DNA of 64,000 nucleotides, from the NCBI RefSeq assembly GCF_030144325.1, contig NZ_CP126307.1, positions 3,393,001 through 3,457,000 of the forward strand. The letters are read 5' to 3'. How positions within the stretch are numbered: the first letter of the stretch is position 1; the number at the start of each line of letters is the position of its first letter. The stretch is from Bosea vestrisii (lineage in GTDB: Bacteria > Pseudomonadota > Alphaproteobacteria > Rhizobiales > Beijerinckiaceae). This document shows positions 1-9,158 of this stretch, in pieces. The position numbers and the translations under genes were made by a program. The notes below the pieces were generated by a model. It was not told the origin of the DNA. It saw only the letters and a list, made by a program, of their open reading frames with translations, and did not search any database.

Positions 1-207
1 GCGCCGGAACATCTGCCGCGCCTGACCGAGCGCTTCTATCGCGTCGATACCGCCGCCAGCCGCGAGGCCGGCGGCACCGGGCTCGGGCTCGCGATCGTCA
101 AGCACATCGTCCTGCGCCATCGTGGCCGCCTCACCATCGAGAGCGTGGTCGGCCAGGGCGCAACATTCCGGGCAATCCTGCCGCGCCTGCCCGCGGCGGT
201 CCGTTAA
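1..207 (+). CDS. phoR: phosphate regulon sensor histidine kinase PhoR (3' end only)
   Basis: Frame 1 is open from the window edge to TAA at 205-207 and gives the last 68 residues of a histidine kinase. The visible part is the end of the HATPase_c domain: the F-box region (RFYRVD), the G2 box (GGTGLGLAIVKHIV) and the closing beta strand (GATFRAILP). The kinase would phosphorylate PhoB under phosphate limitation from the inner membrane. The phoR identity rests on context, because pstSCAB, phoU and phoB follow on the same strand in the order common in alphaproteobacteria. The N-terminal sensor and DHp parts lie outside the window. Confidence 0.85.
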   Translation, partial: APEHLPRLTERFYRVDTAASREAGGTGLGLAIVKHIVLRHRGRLTIESVVGQGATFRAILPRLPAAVR

Positions 208-244
208 CGATTTGTGACGACGCCGGGTCCGCTTTCATGACTGT

Positions 245-262
245 CTGTCATCCAGCTGTCAT
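245..262 (+). promoter_or_regulatory. Pho box upstream of pstS
   Basis: Two identical CTGTCAT half-sites at 245-251 and 256-262 are spaced 11 bp start to start, which is the PhoB direct-repeat arrangement. PhoB normally replaces the -35 contact, so a -10 is expected about 10 bp downstream; TTCTAG near 273-278 is a possible one. The site lies 53 bp before the pstS ATG. PhoB is encoded at the end of the same cluster, so autoregulation is expected. Confidence 0.85.
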
Positions 263-315
263 ATGGCCGGTGTTCTAGCAGGGCCGCTGCACTTGCGACC
301 CAGAGAGGACATCTC

Positions 316-1341
316 ATGCGCAAACTTCTCATTCTCGCGGCCGCTGCCGTCGGCCTGTCGGGCGTTGCCCAGGCTGCCGACATCACCGGCGCCGGCGCGA
401 CGTTCCCGTTCCCGATCTACTCCAAATGGGCCGAGGCCTATAAGAAAGAGACCAATATCGGGCTCAACTACCAGTCGATCGGCTCGGGTGGCGGCATCCG
501 CCAGATCAAGGCGAAGACCGTCGCCTTCGGCGCCACCGACGCTCCGCTCAAGGGCGAGGAACTCACCAAGGACGGCCTGATCCAGTTCCCGACCGTGATG
601 GGCGGCGTCGTTCCGGCGATCAACATCGCCGGCGTCGAGCCCGGCAAGCTGAAGCTCTCGGGCGACCTGATCGCCGAGATCTATCTCGGCAACATCAAGA
701 AGTGGAACGACCCGAAGATCGTTGCGCTGAACGGCGACCTGAAGCTGCCCGACGCCAACATCAACCCGGTCTACCGTTCGGACGGCTCGGGCACGACCTT
801 CGTGTTCACCGACTACCTCTCCAAGGTCTCGCCCGATTGGAAGTCGAAGATCGGCACCAACACCGCGGTGCAATGGCCCGTCGGCATCGGCGGCAAGGGC
901 AATGAGGGCGTCTCCGCCTCGGTCAAGCAGGTCGCCAACTCGATCGGCTATGTCGAATACGCCTACGCCAAGCAGAACAAGCTGGCCCACGCCCTCGTCA
1001 AGAACGCCGATGGCAACTTCCCGGCTCCGGACGACAAGGCCTTCCAGGCTGCTGCCGCCAATGCCAACTGGAACGAGGCTCCCGGCTTCGGCATCTCGCT
1101 GAACAACCAGAAGGGTGCCCAGGCCTGGCCGATCACCTCCGCCACCTTCCTGCTGGTGCACGCCAAGCCCGAGAAACCGGAAGAGGTGCAGGCTGCGTTG
1201 AAGTTCGTCGACTGGGCCTACAAGAGCGGCGACCAGCTCGCCCTCGACCTCGACTACGTGCCGCTGCCGGCCAACGTCAAGGATCAGGTCCGCAACGCCT
1301 GGAAGGGCGTGACCGACCCGGCGGGCAAGCCGATCTTCTGA
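316..1341 (+). CDS. pstS: phosphate ABC transporter periplasmic phosphate-binding protein PstS
   Basis: 341 residues. It captures inorganic phosphate in the periplasm and hands it to PstCA. The N-terminus is a Sec signal peptide (MRKLLILAAAAVGLSGVAQA) with likely cleavage after AQA at residue 20. The mature protein starts with the family signature ITGAGATFPFPIYSKW, and SIGSGGG and YRSDGSGTT are the usual phosphate-contacting loops. Length is normal for PstS. The ATG is preceded by AGAGGA at 303-308. It is the first gene after the Pho box and is followed by a strong hairpin, so it is probably made in excess over the permease genes. Confidence 0.96.
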   Translation: MRKLLILAAAAVGLSGVAQAADITGAGATFPFPIYSKWAEAYKKETNIGLNYQSIGSGGGIRQIKAKTVAFGATDAPLKGEELTKDGLIQFPTVMGGVVPAINIAGVEPGKLKLSGDLIAEIYLGNIKKWNDPKIVALNGDLKLPDANINPVYRSDGSGTTFVFTDYLSKVSPDWKSKIGTNTAVQWPVGIGGKGNEGVSASVKQVANSIGYVEYAYAKQNKLAHALVKNADGNFPAPDDKAFQAAAANANWNEAPGFGISLNNQKGAQAWPITSATFLLVHAKPEKPEEVQAALKFVDWAYKSGDQLALDLDYVPLPANVKDQVRNAWKGVTDPAGKPIF

Positions 1342-1363
1342 TCGCTCCCGCATACGAAAACAG

Positions 1364-1389
1364 AGCGGGGGCCGACTGCGGCCCCCGCT
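1364..1389 (+). terminator. GC-rich hairpin between pstS and pstC (attenuating or mRNA-stabilising)
   Basis: A perfect 10-bp stem (AGCGGGGGCC at 1364-1373 pairing with GGCCCCCGCT at 1380-1389) closes a 6-nt loop. There is no U-tract after it, so full rho-independent termination is doubtful. Partial termination or 3' stabilisation of pstS mRNA would fit the excess of binding protein usual in ABC importers. Confidence 0.55.
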
Positions 1390-1451
1390 TCATGACCACC
1401 AGAGCCTCGTTTCGCCCCGATAGTCGCCTTTCGAGACCGGAGTAACCACGG

Positions 1452-2420
1452 ATGTCTGCCGTGACCGATCAGTTCGCCGCGCCCAGTGCGCCGGTGCGCA
1501 AGACCCCGAAGGGGACCTTCGATCTCGTCTTCCGCAACGCCAGCTTCCTGGCGGCGCTGTTCGTGCTGGTGCTGCTCGCCGGCATCATGGCCTCGATGGT
1601 CATCGGCGGCTGGCCAGCCTTCCGCGAGTTCGGCTTCGGCTTCCTGACCTCCAGTGTCTGGGACACCCAGAACGAGCAATACGGTGCCTGGCCCGCCATC
1701 GTCGGCACCCTCTCGACGGCGCTGATCGCGCTTGTCGTCGGCGTCCCGCTCTCGCTCGGCATCGCCGTCTTCCTGACCCAGCTGGCGCCGCCCTGGTTCA
1801 AGCAGCCGGTCTCGACCGCGATCGAGCTGCTCGCCGCCGTGCCCTCGATCATCTACGGGATGTGGGGGCTGTTCGTCTTCGCGCCGCTGTTCGCGGCCTA
1901 TGTGCAGATCCCGCTTTCGAACATCGTCGAGGGCATGCCGATCATCGGTACGGTCCTGTATTCGCGCTCGCCCTCGGGGCTGGGCATCCTGACCGCCGGG
2001 ATCATCCTGGCTTTCATGATCATCCCCTTCATCGCCTCGATCACCCGCGACATGCTCGACCAGATCCCGTCGGTGCTGCGTGAGAGCGCTTATGGAATTG
2101 GGGCGACGACGTGGGAAGTGGTGCGCCATGTGCTGGTGCCCCAGGCCGGCGTCTCGATCATTGGCGCGATCATGCTCGGCCTCGGCCGTGCGCTCGGCGA
2201 GACCATGGCGGTGACCTTCGTCGTCGGCAACGCCAACCGGCTCTCGGCCTCGGTCATGGATCCGGGCTCGACCATCGCCTCGCGCATCGCCAACGAGTTC
2301 AACGAGGCGCTCGGCCTGCAGCTCAACTCGCTGATCGCGCTCGGCTGCATCCTGTTCTTCGTCACCTTCGTCGTCCTCGTCATCGCGCGCATCCTCGTCT
2401 CGCGCGTCAAGCGCTACTGA
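1452..2420 (+). CDS. pstC: phosphate ABC transporter permease PstC
   Basis: 322 residues forming one half of the inner-membrane phosphate channel with PstA. Several hydrophobic helices are visible: one near residues 30-60, then four or five more spread over residues 90-320. The cytoplasmic coupling loop has the EAA-type pattern ESAYGIGATTWEVVRHVLVPQA followed by GALGRALGETMA-like sequence (LGLGRALGETMAVTFVVG), typical of PstC/PstA. GGAG at 1439-1442 precedes the ATG. The gene sits 110 bp after pstS and 13 bp before pstA, so pstCAB are co-transcribed. Confidence 0.95.
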   Translation: MSAVTDQFAAPSAPVRKTPKGTFDLVFRNASFLAALFVLVLLAGIMASMVIGGWPAFREFGFGFLTSSVWDTQNEQYGAWPAIVGTLSTALIALVVGVPLSLGIAVFLTQLAPPWFKQPVSTAIELLAAVPSIIYGMWGLFVFAPLFAAYVQIPLSNIVEGMPIIGTVLYSRSPSGLGILTAGIILAFMIIPFIASITRDMLDQIPSVLRESAYGIGATTWEVVRHVLVPQAGVSIIGAIMLGLGRALGETMAVTFVVGNANRLSASVMDPGSTIASRIANEFNEALGLQLNSLIALGCILFFVTFVVLVIARILVSRVKRY

Positions 2421-2433
2421 ACGGGAGCGGATC

Positions 2434-3324
2434 ATGAGCCTTGCTACCCCCTCCACCGTCCGCAAGCTGCCCGAGGTCACCTGGGGCCGCGTCCGCCAGT
2501 CGCGCCGCACCGCCGACCGGCTGATGAAGGTCATCGCGACCGGCTTCACGCTGATCGCAATCTCCGTGCTGTTCTGGATCCTCGGCATGCTGATCGTGAA
2601 AGGGCTCGGCGGGCTTTCCGCCACGACCTTCACCCAGGTCACGCCCGGTCCCGGCACGGAAGGCGGCGGCCTCGCCAACGCCATCGTCGGCTCGATCGTG
2701 CTGACCTTCCTCGGCATCGCCGTTGCGACGCCGATCGGCGTGCTCGCCGGTACCTATCTCGCCGAATACGGCAAGGGTTCGAAGCTCGCCGACCTGATCC
2801 GCTTCATCAACGACATCCTGCTCTCGGCGCCCTCGATCCTGATCGGCCTGTTCGTCTACGTCATCATGGTCGAGCCGTTCCGCGGCTATTCCGGCTGGGC
2901 CGGCGGCGTCGCGCTCGGTATCATCGCGATCCCGGTGATCGTGCGCACCACCGAGGACATGCTGCGTCTCGTGCCCGGCCCGCTGCGCGAGGCCGGCGCT
3001 GCGCTCGGCGCCCCGCCATCGGTGGTCATCACCTCGATCACCTGGCGGGCGGCGAAGTCTGGCATGGTCACCGGCATCCTCTTGGCGCTCGCCCGCATCG
3101 CCGGCGAGACCGCGCCGCTGATCTTCACCGCGCTCAACAACAATTTCTGGTTCTCGCCGAACCTGATCGGCGGTGTCTCCAACCTGCCGGTGACGATCTA
3201 CCAGTTCGCCTCTGCTCCGTACGAGAACTGGCAGCAGCTCGCCTGGGCGGGTTCGCTGATCATCACCGTCTCAATCCTCGTGCTTTCCATCATCGCCCGG
3301 CGCATCGTGCGCGGCGGCAAATAA
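2434..3324 (+). CDS. pstA: phosphate ABC transporter permease PstA
   Basis: 296 residues, the second channel subunit of the Pst importer. About six membrane helices are visible, the first around residues 30-55. The coupling loop reads PGPLREAGAALGAPPSVVI and is followed by LARIAGETAPLIFTA, the PstA signature. GGGAG at 2423-2427 precedes the ATG. It pairs with PstC in the membrane and with a PstB dimer in the cytoplasm. Confidence 0.95.
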   Translation: MSLATPSTVRKLPEVTWGRVRQSRRTADRLMKVIATGFTLIAISVLFWILGMLIVKGLGGLSATTFTQVTPGPGTEGGGLANAIVGSIVLTFLGIAVATPIGVLAGTYLAEYGKGSKLADLIRFINDILLSAPSILIGLFVYVIMVEPFRGYSGWAGGVALGIIAIPVIVRTTEDMLRLVPGPLREAGAALGAPPSVVITSITWRAAKSGMVTGILLALARIAGETAPLIFTALNNNFWFSPNLIGGVSNLPVTIYQFASAPYENWQQLAWAGSLIITVSILVLSIIARRIVRGGK

Positions 3325-3358
3325 ACCAACACCTGATCAGCGTCCGATCGGAAGGACC

Positions 3359-4165
3359 ATGCAGATGCTTTCGACCCTGGAATTGAGCCCGCAGACGCTG
3401 GATGCCGAAGCGCCCGTCCGCATTGCCGTGAAGAACCTCGATTTCTATTACGGCGAGCACAAGGCGCTGAAGAACGTCAATCTCGACTTCCGCGACCGCC
3501 ATGTCACCGCGCTGATCGGCCCGTCCGGCTGCGGTAAGTCGACCTTGCTGCGCATCTTCAACCGCATCTACTCGCTCTATCCCGAGCAGAAGGCGACCGG
3601 CGAAATCCTGCTCGACGGCCGCAACATCATCTCCAACAACGTCGACGTGAACGAATTGCGCTCGCGCATCGGCATGGTCTTCCAGAAGCCGACGCCGTTC
3701 CCGATGTCGATCTACGACAACGTCGCCTTCGGCATCCGCCTCTACGAGAAGCCGCCGAAGTCAGAACTCGACGATCGCGTCGAGGGCGCGCTGCGCCGCG
3801 CCGCGCTCTGGGACGAGGTCAAGGACAAGCTGAAGAGCTCCGGCATGGGCCTGTCCGGCGGCCAGCAGCAGCGCCTGTGCATCGCCCGTACCATCGCGCA
3901 GAAGCCCGAGGTCATCCTGTTCGACGAGCCCACCTCGGCGCTGGACCCGATCTCGACCGGCAAGATCGAGGACCTGCTCGAGCAGCTCAAGACCGACTTC
4001 ACCATCGTCATCGTCACGCACAACATGCAGCAGGCGGCGCGCATCTCGCAGTATACCGCCTTCATGTATCTCGGTGAAGTCATCGAGTTCGCCGCCACCA
4101 ACACGATCTTCATGAACCCGCACAAGAAGCAGACGCAGGACTACGTCACCGGCCGCTTCGGTTGA
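3359..4165 (+). CDS. pstB: phosphate ABC transporter ATP-binding protein PstB
   Basis: 268 residues; the ATPase that powers PstSCA and passes phosphate status to PhoR through PhoU. Walker A is GPSGCGKST near residue 58, the Q-loop lies in GMVFQKPTPFPMS, the signature motif is LSGGQQQRLCIAR, and Walker B is VILFDEPTSALDP, followed by an H-switch in IVTHNMQQ. Length is standard. GGAAGGA precedes the ATG at 3359; a second ATG lies 6 bp further on and would change little. Confidence 0.96.
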   Translation: MQMLSTLELSPQTLDAEAPVRIAVKNLDFYYGEHKALKNVNLDFRDRHVTALIGPSGCGKSTLLRIFNRIYSLYPEQKATGEILLDGRNIISNNVDVNELRSRIGMVFQKPTPFPMSIYDNVAFGIRLYEKPPKSELDDRVEGALRRAALWDEVKDKLKSSGMGLSGGQQQRLCIARTIAQKPEVILFDEPTSALDPISTGKIEDLLEQLKTDFTIVIVTHNMQQAARISQYTAFMYLGEVIEFAATNTIFMNPHKKQTQDYVTGRFG

Positions 4166-4206
4166 CACCCGCAAGTCCGCTCGCCTCCGTCACAGGATAC
4201 GCCCCG

Positions 4207-4932
4207 ATGTCCGACCATATCGTCCGCTCCTACGACGCCGATCTCGAGGGCCTGCGCCGCAGCCTCGCCGAGATGGGCGGCATGTCCGAGCGCATGCTCG
4301 GCGACTCGACCGTGGCGCTGGTGCGCCGCGACACTGCGCTCGCCCAGAAGATCATCAGTGCCGACCAGCGCCTCGACAATCTCCAGCGCGATGTCGAGGA
4401 GAAGGCGGTGCTGACCATCGCCCGGCGCCAGCCGCTCGCCAACGACCTGCGCGAGCTGATCTCGGCGATCCGCATCGCGGCCGATATCGAGCGCGTCGGC
4501 GACCTCGCCAAGAACATCGCCAAGCGCGCCGTCGCGATCTCCGGCCAGTTCTCGCCGCCGCATCGCGCCGTCGTCGGCCTCGAGCATATGAGCCGCCTGG
4601 TCCAGGCCCAGCTCAAGGACGTGCTCGACGCCTATGCGGCGAGCAACGAGCAGAAGGCGATGGATGTCTGGCGCCGCGACGACGAGATCGACGCGCTCTA
4701 CACCTCGCTGTTCCGCGAGCTCCTGACCTACATGATGGAGGACCCGCGCAACATCACCTTCTGCACGCATCTCCTGTTCTGCGCCAAGAACGTCGAGCGC
4801 ATCGGCGATCACACCACCAACATCGCCGAGACCATCCATTACCTCGTCACCGGTCAGTCGATCGACGAGACCCGGCCGAAGCTCGATACCACCAACATCC
4901 TCGTCGACCTGCCCGCCTCGGCCAATGGCTGA
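4207..4932 (+). CDS. phoU: phosphate transport system regulatory protein PhoU
   Basis: 241 residues from the ATG at 4207. A longer frame opening at TTG 4162 overlaps the pstB stop, but family alignments start at MSDHIVRSYD, and ACAGGA at 4192-4197 suits the ATG. PhoU is two tandem three-helix bundles; the metal-site pattern E/DxxxD appears as ADIERVGDLAKNIAKRA and again as KNVERIGDHTTNIAE. It keeps PhoR off when phosphate is plentiful by contacting PstB and PhoR. It lies between pstB and phoB on the same strand. Confidence 0.95.
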   Translation: MSDHIVRSYDADLEGLRRSLAEMGGMSERMLGDSTVALVRRDTALAQKIISADQRLDNLQRDVEEKAVLTIARRQPLANDLRELISAIRIAADIERVGDLAKNIAKRAVAISGQFSPPHRAVVGLEHMSRLVQAQLKDVLDAYAASNEQKAMDVWRRDDEIDALYTSLFRELLTYMMEDPRNITFCTHLLFCAKNVERIGDHTTNIAETIHYLVTGQSIDETRPKLDTTNILVDLPASANG

Positions 4933-4961
4933 GCGGGCGCGCGCCTGAACGGACGCTAGAC

Positions 4962-5660
4962 ATGCCCGCACGCATCCTGATCGTCGAGGACGAGGAGCCG
5001 CTGACCCTGCTCCTGCGCTACAATCTCGAGGCCGAAGGCTTCGAGGTCGACAGCGTGGCGCGCGGCGACGACGCCGAATTGCATCTGCGCGATCACACGC
5101 CGGATCTGGTGCTGCTCGACTGGATGCTGCCCGGCCTCTCCGGCATCGAGCTCTGCCGGCGCCTGCGCACGCGGCGCGACACCGAGCGCGTGCCGATCAT
5201 CATGCTGACCGCCCGCGGCGAGGAGACCGAGCGCGTGCGCGGCCTCGCCACCGGCGCCGACGATTATGTCGTGAAGCCGTTCTCGCTGCCGGAGCTGATC
5301 GCCCGCATCCAGGCGCTGCTGCGCCGCGCCAAACCCGGCCATGTCGCCGGGCTGCTTGCCGCCGGCGATCTCGAGCTCGACCGCACGACACGGCGCGTCC
5401 GCCGGGCCGGCGCCGAATTGCATCTCGGGCCGACCGAGTTCCGCCTGCTCGAATTCCTGATGCAGGCGCCGGGCCGGGTCTATTCCCGGGCTCAGCTGCT
5501 CGATGCTGTCTGGGGCCGCGATGTCTACATCGATGAGCGCACCGTCGACGTCCATGTCGGGCGCCTGCGCAAGGCGATCACGCCGGCCAATGCCAAGGAC
5601 CCGTTGCGCACCGTGCGCGGCGCCGGTTACGCCTTTGACGAAACATTCGCGCGCAGCTGA
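4962..5660 (+). CDS. phoB: phosphate regulon response regulator PhoB (OmpR family)
   Basis: 232 residues. The receiver domain (about 1-125) shows acidic residues in ILIVEDEEPL, phospho-acceptor Asp in LVLLDWMLPGLSG, and conserved Lys in DYVVKPFSLPEL. The winged-helix DNA-binding domain (about 135-230) ends with the recognition helix and wing VDVHVGRLRKAI and VRGAGYAFDE. It binds Pho boxes such as the one at 245-262. It is the last gene of the cluster, 29 bp after phoU, and a strong terminator follows. Confidence 0.96.
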   Translation: MPARILIVEDEEPLTLLLRYNLEAEGFEVDSVARGDDAELHLRDHTPDLVLLDWMLPGLSGIELCRRLRTRRDTERVPIIMLTARGEETERVRGLATGADDYVVKPFSLPELIARIQALLRRAKPGHVAGLLAAGDLELDRTTRRVRRAGAELHLGPTEFRLLEFLMQAPGRVYSRAQLLDAVWGRDVYIDERTVDVHVGRLRKAITPANAKDPLRTVRGAGYAFDETFARS

Positions 5661-5690
5661 CGCTGCTTCTGCGAGGCGAGCGCTCATGAA

Positions 5691-5716
5691 AAAAGCCGGC
5701 CTCGCGGCCGGCTTTT
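5691..5716. terminator. bidirectional rho-independent terminator between phoB and gcrA
   Basis: AAAAGCCGGCC (5691-5701), a TCGC loop, then GGCCGGCTTTT (5706-5716). With an A-run on one side and a T-run on the other it can stop transcripts from both convergent genes, phoB and gcrA. Confidence 0.9.
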
Positions 5717-5738
5717 CTGTTCGAGTGCTTCGCTGTCG

Positions 5739-6290
5739 TCAGGCGCGAATGATCTTGCGGTCGCGGCGGCGGTCAGCGGCCGGCTGGTAGGCGATGCGGG
5801 CATGGTAGGCGCAATAGGGCATTCCGGTCGCCGAACGTCCGCCGCAGAAGCGGAACTCCGGCGTGGTCGGGTCGCCCATCGGCCAGCGGCACATATATTC
5901 GCGCAGCTCCATGATCGTGACCCGCTCGGAGAACGGCACGACCACGTCCTCGGACGGAGCCGGCTCGCGCGCGACCTGCGCTTCGGCTTCGATCTCCGGA
6001 GCGAACTGCGGGGCAAGTGCGGTATTGCCGCGGGTCAGGCCGGCGCCGCCGCTGCTGTGGTGGCCAGCGGGATGGCTTGGCGGGCGGGCTATCGGTTTGC
6101 GCGGGCGCGGCGTTGCCGAGCCCGGGCTCTTGGCGCGGCCCGACAGCCCAAGGCGATGCACCTTGCCGATGACGGCGTTGCGCGTGACGCTGCCGAGCTC
6201 CGCCGCGATCTGGCTTGCGCTCAGGCCGTCGTTCCAGAGCTTCTTGAGCAGCTCGACGCGTTCCTCGGTCCAGGCTCCGGCTTCGGTCAT
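5739..6290 (-). CDS. gcrA: cell-cycle regulator GcrA
   Basis: 183 residues from the ATG at 6290. The frame is open further upstream, but the family begins exactly at MTEAGAWTEERVELLKKLW. The first 60 residues are the helix-turn-helix with the signature SASQIAAELGSVTRNAVIGK; a basic, proline-rich linker and a conserved C-terminal sigma70-contacting region (TIMELREYMCRWPMGDP, then FCGG and YCAYH) follow. GcrA rides with sigma70 RNA polymerase and activates promoters carrying CcrM-methylated GANTC sites in alphaproteobacteria. It converges on phoB across a shared terminator. Several GANTC sites lie upstream. Confidence 0.95.
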   Translation of the reverse strand: MTEAGAWTEERVELLKKLWNDGLSASQIAAELGSVTRNAVIGKVHRLGLSGRAKSPGSATPRPRKPIARPPSHPAGHHSSGGAGLTRGNTALAPQFAPEIEAEAQVAREPAPSEDVVVPFSERVTIMELREYMCRWPMGDPTTPEFRFCGGRSATGMPYCAYHARIAYQPAADRRRDRKIIRA

Positions 6291-6473
6291 GGAGTTGCAC
6301 CTGTCTTCGTCATGTCCCGCCGGCTGGCCGGCGAGGCATAGGGAAAGATCATGGCGGAATCCGATACCGGCAGCCTCCGTTGCTGAACGGAAGCCGTTAC
6401 GCCCGGGACTGACGATACTGGAGACGCCGCACGAGATGTCGTATCTGACGAAGAGGACCATACAATATGGCCT

Positions 6474-6499
6474 GACTCGGCCACAAGAGTCGCCGAATC
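6474..6499. promoter_or_regulatory. cluster of GANTC (CcrM) sites upstream of gcrA
   Basis: GACTC at 6474-6478, GAGTC at 6487-6491 and GAATC at 6495-6499 lie within 26 bp, about 185 bp before the gcrA start. A fourth, GAATC, is at 6357-6361. GANTC is the target of the cell-cycle methylase CcrM, and GcrA binds methylated sites, so this is a plausible cell-cycle control region for gcrA. I infer the function; the sites themselves are visible. Confidence 0.6.
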
Positions 6500-6598
6500 G
6501 TAATCCGGCTTTTCCCCAGCCAATCACTGCAGACGGCGAGACGGTGAGTCTAATCGGCAACGCTGCCGTGAGGTCGGGGCAATTGCAGATGAAGCTTG

Positions 6599-6714
6599 AG
6601 CCCTCATCCTGAGGAGCAAGCGCAGCTTGCGTCTCGAAGGATGTTCCAGCCGGTTCGGGAGCCTCCTGAAGCACCCTTCGAGACGCCGCTATGCGGCTCC
6701 TCAGGATGAGGGCT
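6599..6714. repeat. long inverted repeat of a dispersed REP-like family
   Basis: The 19-nt arms AGCCCTCATCCTGAGGAGC (6599-6617) and GCTCCTCAGGATGAGGGCT (6696-6714) are perfect reverse complements. Inner segments GCGTCTCGAAGGATG and CACCCTTCGAGACGC also pair imperfectly. The whole unit would fold into a long hairpin in the gcrA-argD intergenic space. From memory, similar sequences are scattered through Hyphomicrobiales chromosomes. Confidence 0.75.
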
Positions 6715-6753
6715 GAGTTCAGGCCCGGTCGCCTGCCGCGAGGTCAGCTGCGA

Positions 6754-6782
6754 TTGACAGGGCAGGGACGGTTTTGCATAGT
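6754..6782 (+). promoter_or_regulatory. candidate sigma70 promoter for argD-argF-hslO
   Basis: A perfect -35 TTGACA (6754-6759) is separated by 17 bp from CATAGT (6777-6782). It would start transcription near 6790, leaving a leader of about 215 nt before argD. Confidence 0.5.
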
Positions 6783-6793
6783 CGCATCACGCA

Positions 6794-6825
6794 GCCGCCC
6801 CTATCGGGCGGCGCTTATGTTTTTG
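6794..6825 (+). terminator. terminator-like hairpin in the argD leader
   Basis: GCCGCCC (6794-6800), a CTATC loop and GGGCGGC (6806-6812) form a perfect 7-bp stem, followed within a few bases by a T-rich stretch (TTATGTTTTT). It lies just after the predicted start of transcription, so it could make a very short transcript or act as a leader attenuator. Function is inferred only. The rest of 6826-7005 shows nothing I recognise. Confidence 0.4.
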
Positions 6826-7005
6826 AGCGATCGGGACTTTCCATCAATGCGGCTTGACGCGCGACGAGACGGCGGGAACGGCCAGCGACGATAATGTCGC
6901 CGGCGGGTCGTATCATGCCGGCATCATGCCGCGAGCGCTCCGCATCTCCGTTCCCGACTTGAGGTTCCGCGCTTCCTCCCTGTTTCGCCGCAAGGATTTC
7001 GCTCC

Positions 7006-8222
7006 ATGAGCACCACTCCCGTTTCCGCCGCTTCCTCTGTTCTCCTGCCGACCTATGCCCGCGCCCCGATCGCTCTCGAGCGTGGTGAAGGTGCTTGGGC
7101 GATCACCGCCGATGGCCAGCGTTATCTCGATTTCGGCGCCGGCATCGCCGTCAATTCGCTCGGCCACGCCCATCCGCATCTGGTCGAGGCGTTGACCCAG
7201 CAGGCGCAGCGCATCTGGCACACCTCGAACCTCTACACGATGCCCGAGGGCGAGAAGTTGGCGCGCCGGCTCTGCGAGGCGACCTTCGCCGAACGCGTCT
7301 TCTTCACCAATTCGGGCGCCGAGGCGAACGAGTGCGCGATCAAGATGGCGCGCAAGTACCACGCCGCGAAAGGCCATCCCGAGCGCTATCGGATCGTCAC
7401 CTTCGAGGGCGCCTTCCATGGTCGCACGCTTGCGACCATCGCCGCCGGCGGCCAGCAGAAATACATCGACGGCTTTGGTCCGAAGGTCGACGGCTTCGAC
7501 CAGGTGCCCTTCGACGACGAGACCGCGCTGAAGGCGGCGATCGGGCCCGAGACGGCTGCGCTTATGATCGAGCCGATCCAGGGCGAGGGCGGCCTGCGCT
7601 CGGTGCCGATGCGTGTCCTCAAGCAGCTGCGCGAGCTCTGCGACGAGCACGGTCTGATGCTGATCTTCGACGAGATCCAGACCGGTGTCGGCCGCACCGG
7701 CAAGTTCTTCGCCTATGAGCATTACGGTGTCGCCCCCGACATCATGTCGATCGCCAAGGGCATCGGCGGTGGCTTCCCGATGGGTGCCTGCCTCGCGACT
7801 GAAGAGGCGGCCTCCGGCATGACGCTTGGCACGCACGGCACCACTTTCGGTGGCAATCCGCTCGCCATGGCGGTCGGCAATGCCGTGCTCGACGTCATCC
7901 TGGCGCCGGGCTTCCTCGAGCAGGTCCAGAAGACGGCGCTGCGCCTGCGCCAATCGCTGGCCCAACTCAAGGATCACCACCCGGACGTGATCGAGGAGAT
8001 CCGCGGCGAAGGTCTGATGCTTGGTCTCAAGCTCAGGACGCCAAACACCGATTTCGTCGCCCAGGCGCGGGCCGCCGGCCTGCTCGTCGTCGCCGCCGGC
8101 GACAATGTCGTGCGTCTGCTGCCGCCGCTGATCATCGGCGAGAGCGAGGTCGCCGAGGCAGTGGCGCGGCTCGACAAGGCGGCGGGCGCGGTCGAGGCCG
8201 AGCTCACCCGGCCGGCGGCTGA

Positions 8223-8226
<4 letters not shown>
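7006..8226 (+). CDS. argD: acetylornithine aminotransferase ArgD
   Basis: 406 residues, a class III PLP aminotransferase that converts N-acetylglutamate semialdehyde to N-acetylornithine in arginine synthesis. The cofactor phosphate site is TNSGAEANECAIKMARK, the PLP-ring Asp region is LIFDEIQTGVGRTGKFF, and the catalytic Lys is in IMSIAKGIGGGFPMGA. Length fits ArgD. AAGGA at 6991-6995 precedes the ATG. Its stop overlaps the argF start (8223-8226), so the two are translationally coupled. Succinyldiaminopimelate activity is possible, as in other ArgD proteins, but cannot be seen from sequence. Confidence 0.95.

Positions 8227-9157
<931 letters not shown>

Positions 9158-9158
<1 letters not shown>

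Noticed and set aside
259..1353. Long open frame on the minus strand opposite pstS, and similar ones opposite most genes
   Set aside because: These are antisense shadows produced by GC-rich codon use; they show no domain pattern, and the plus-strand genes are certain.
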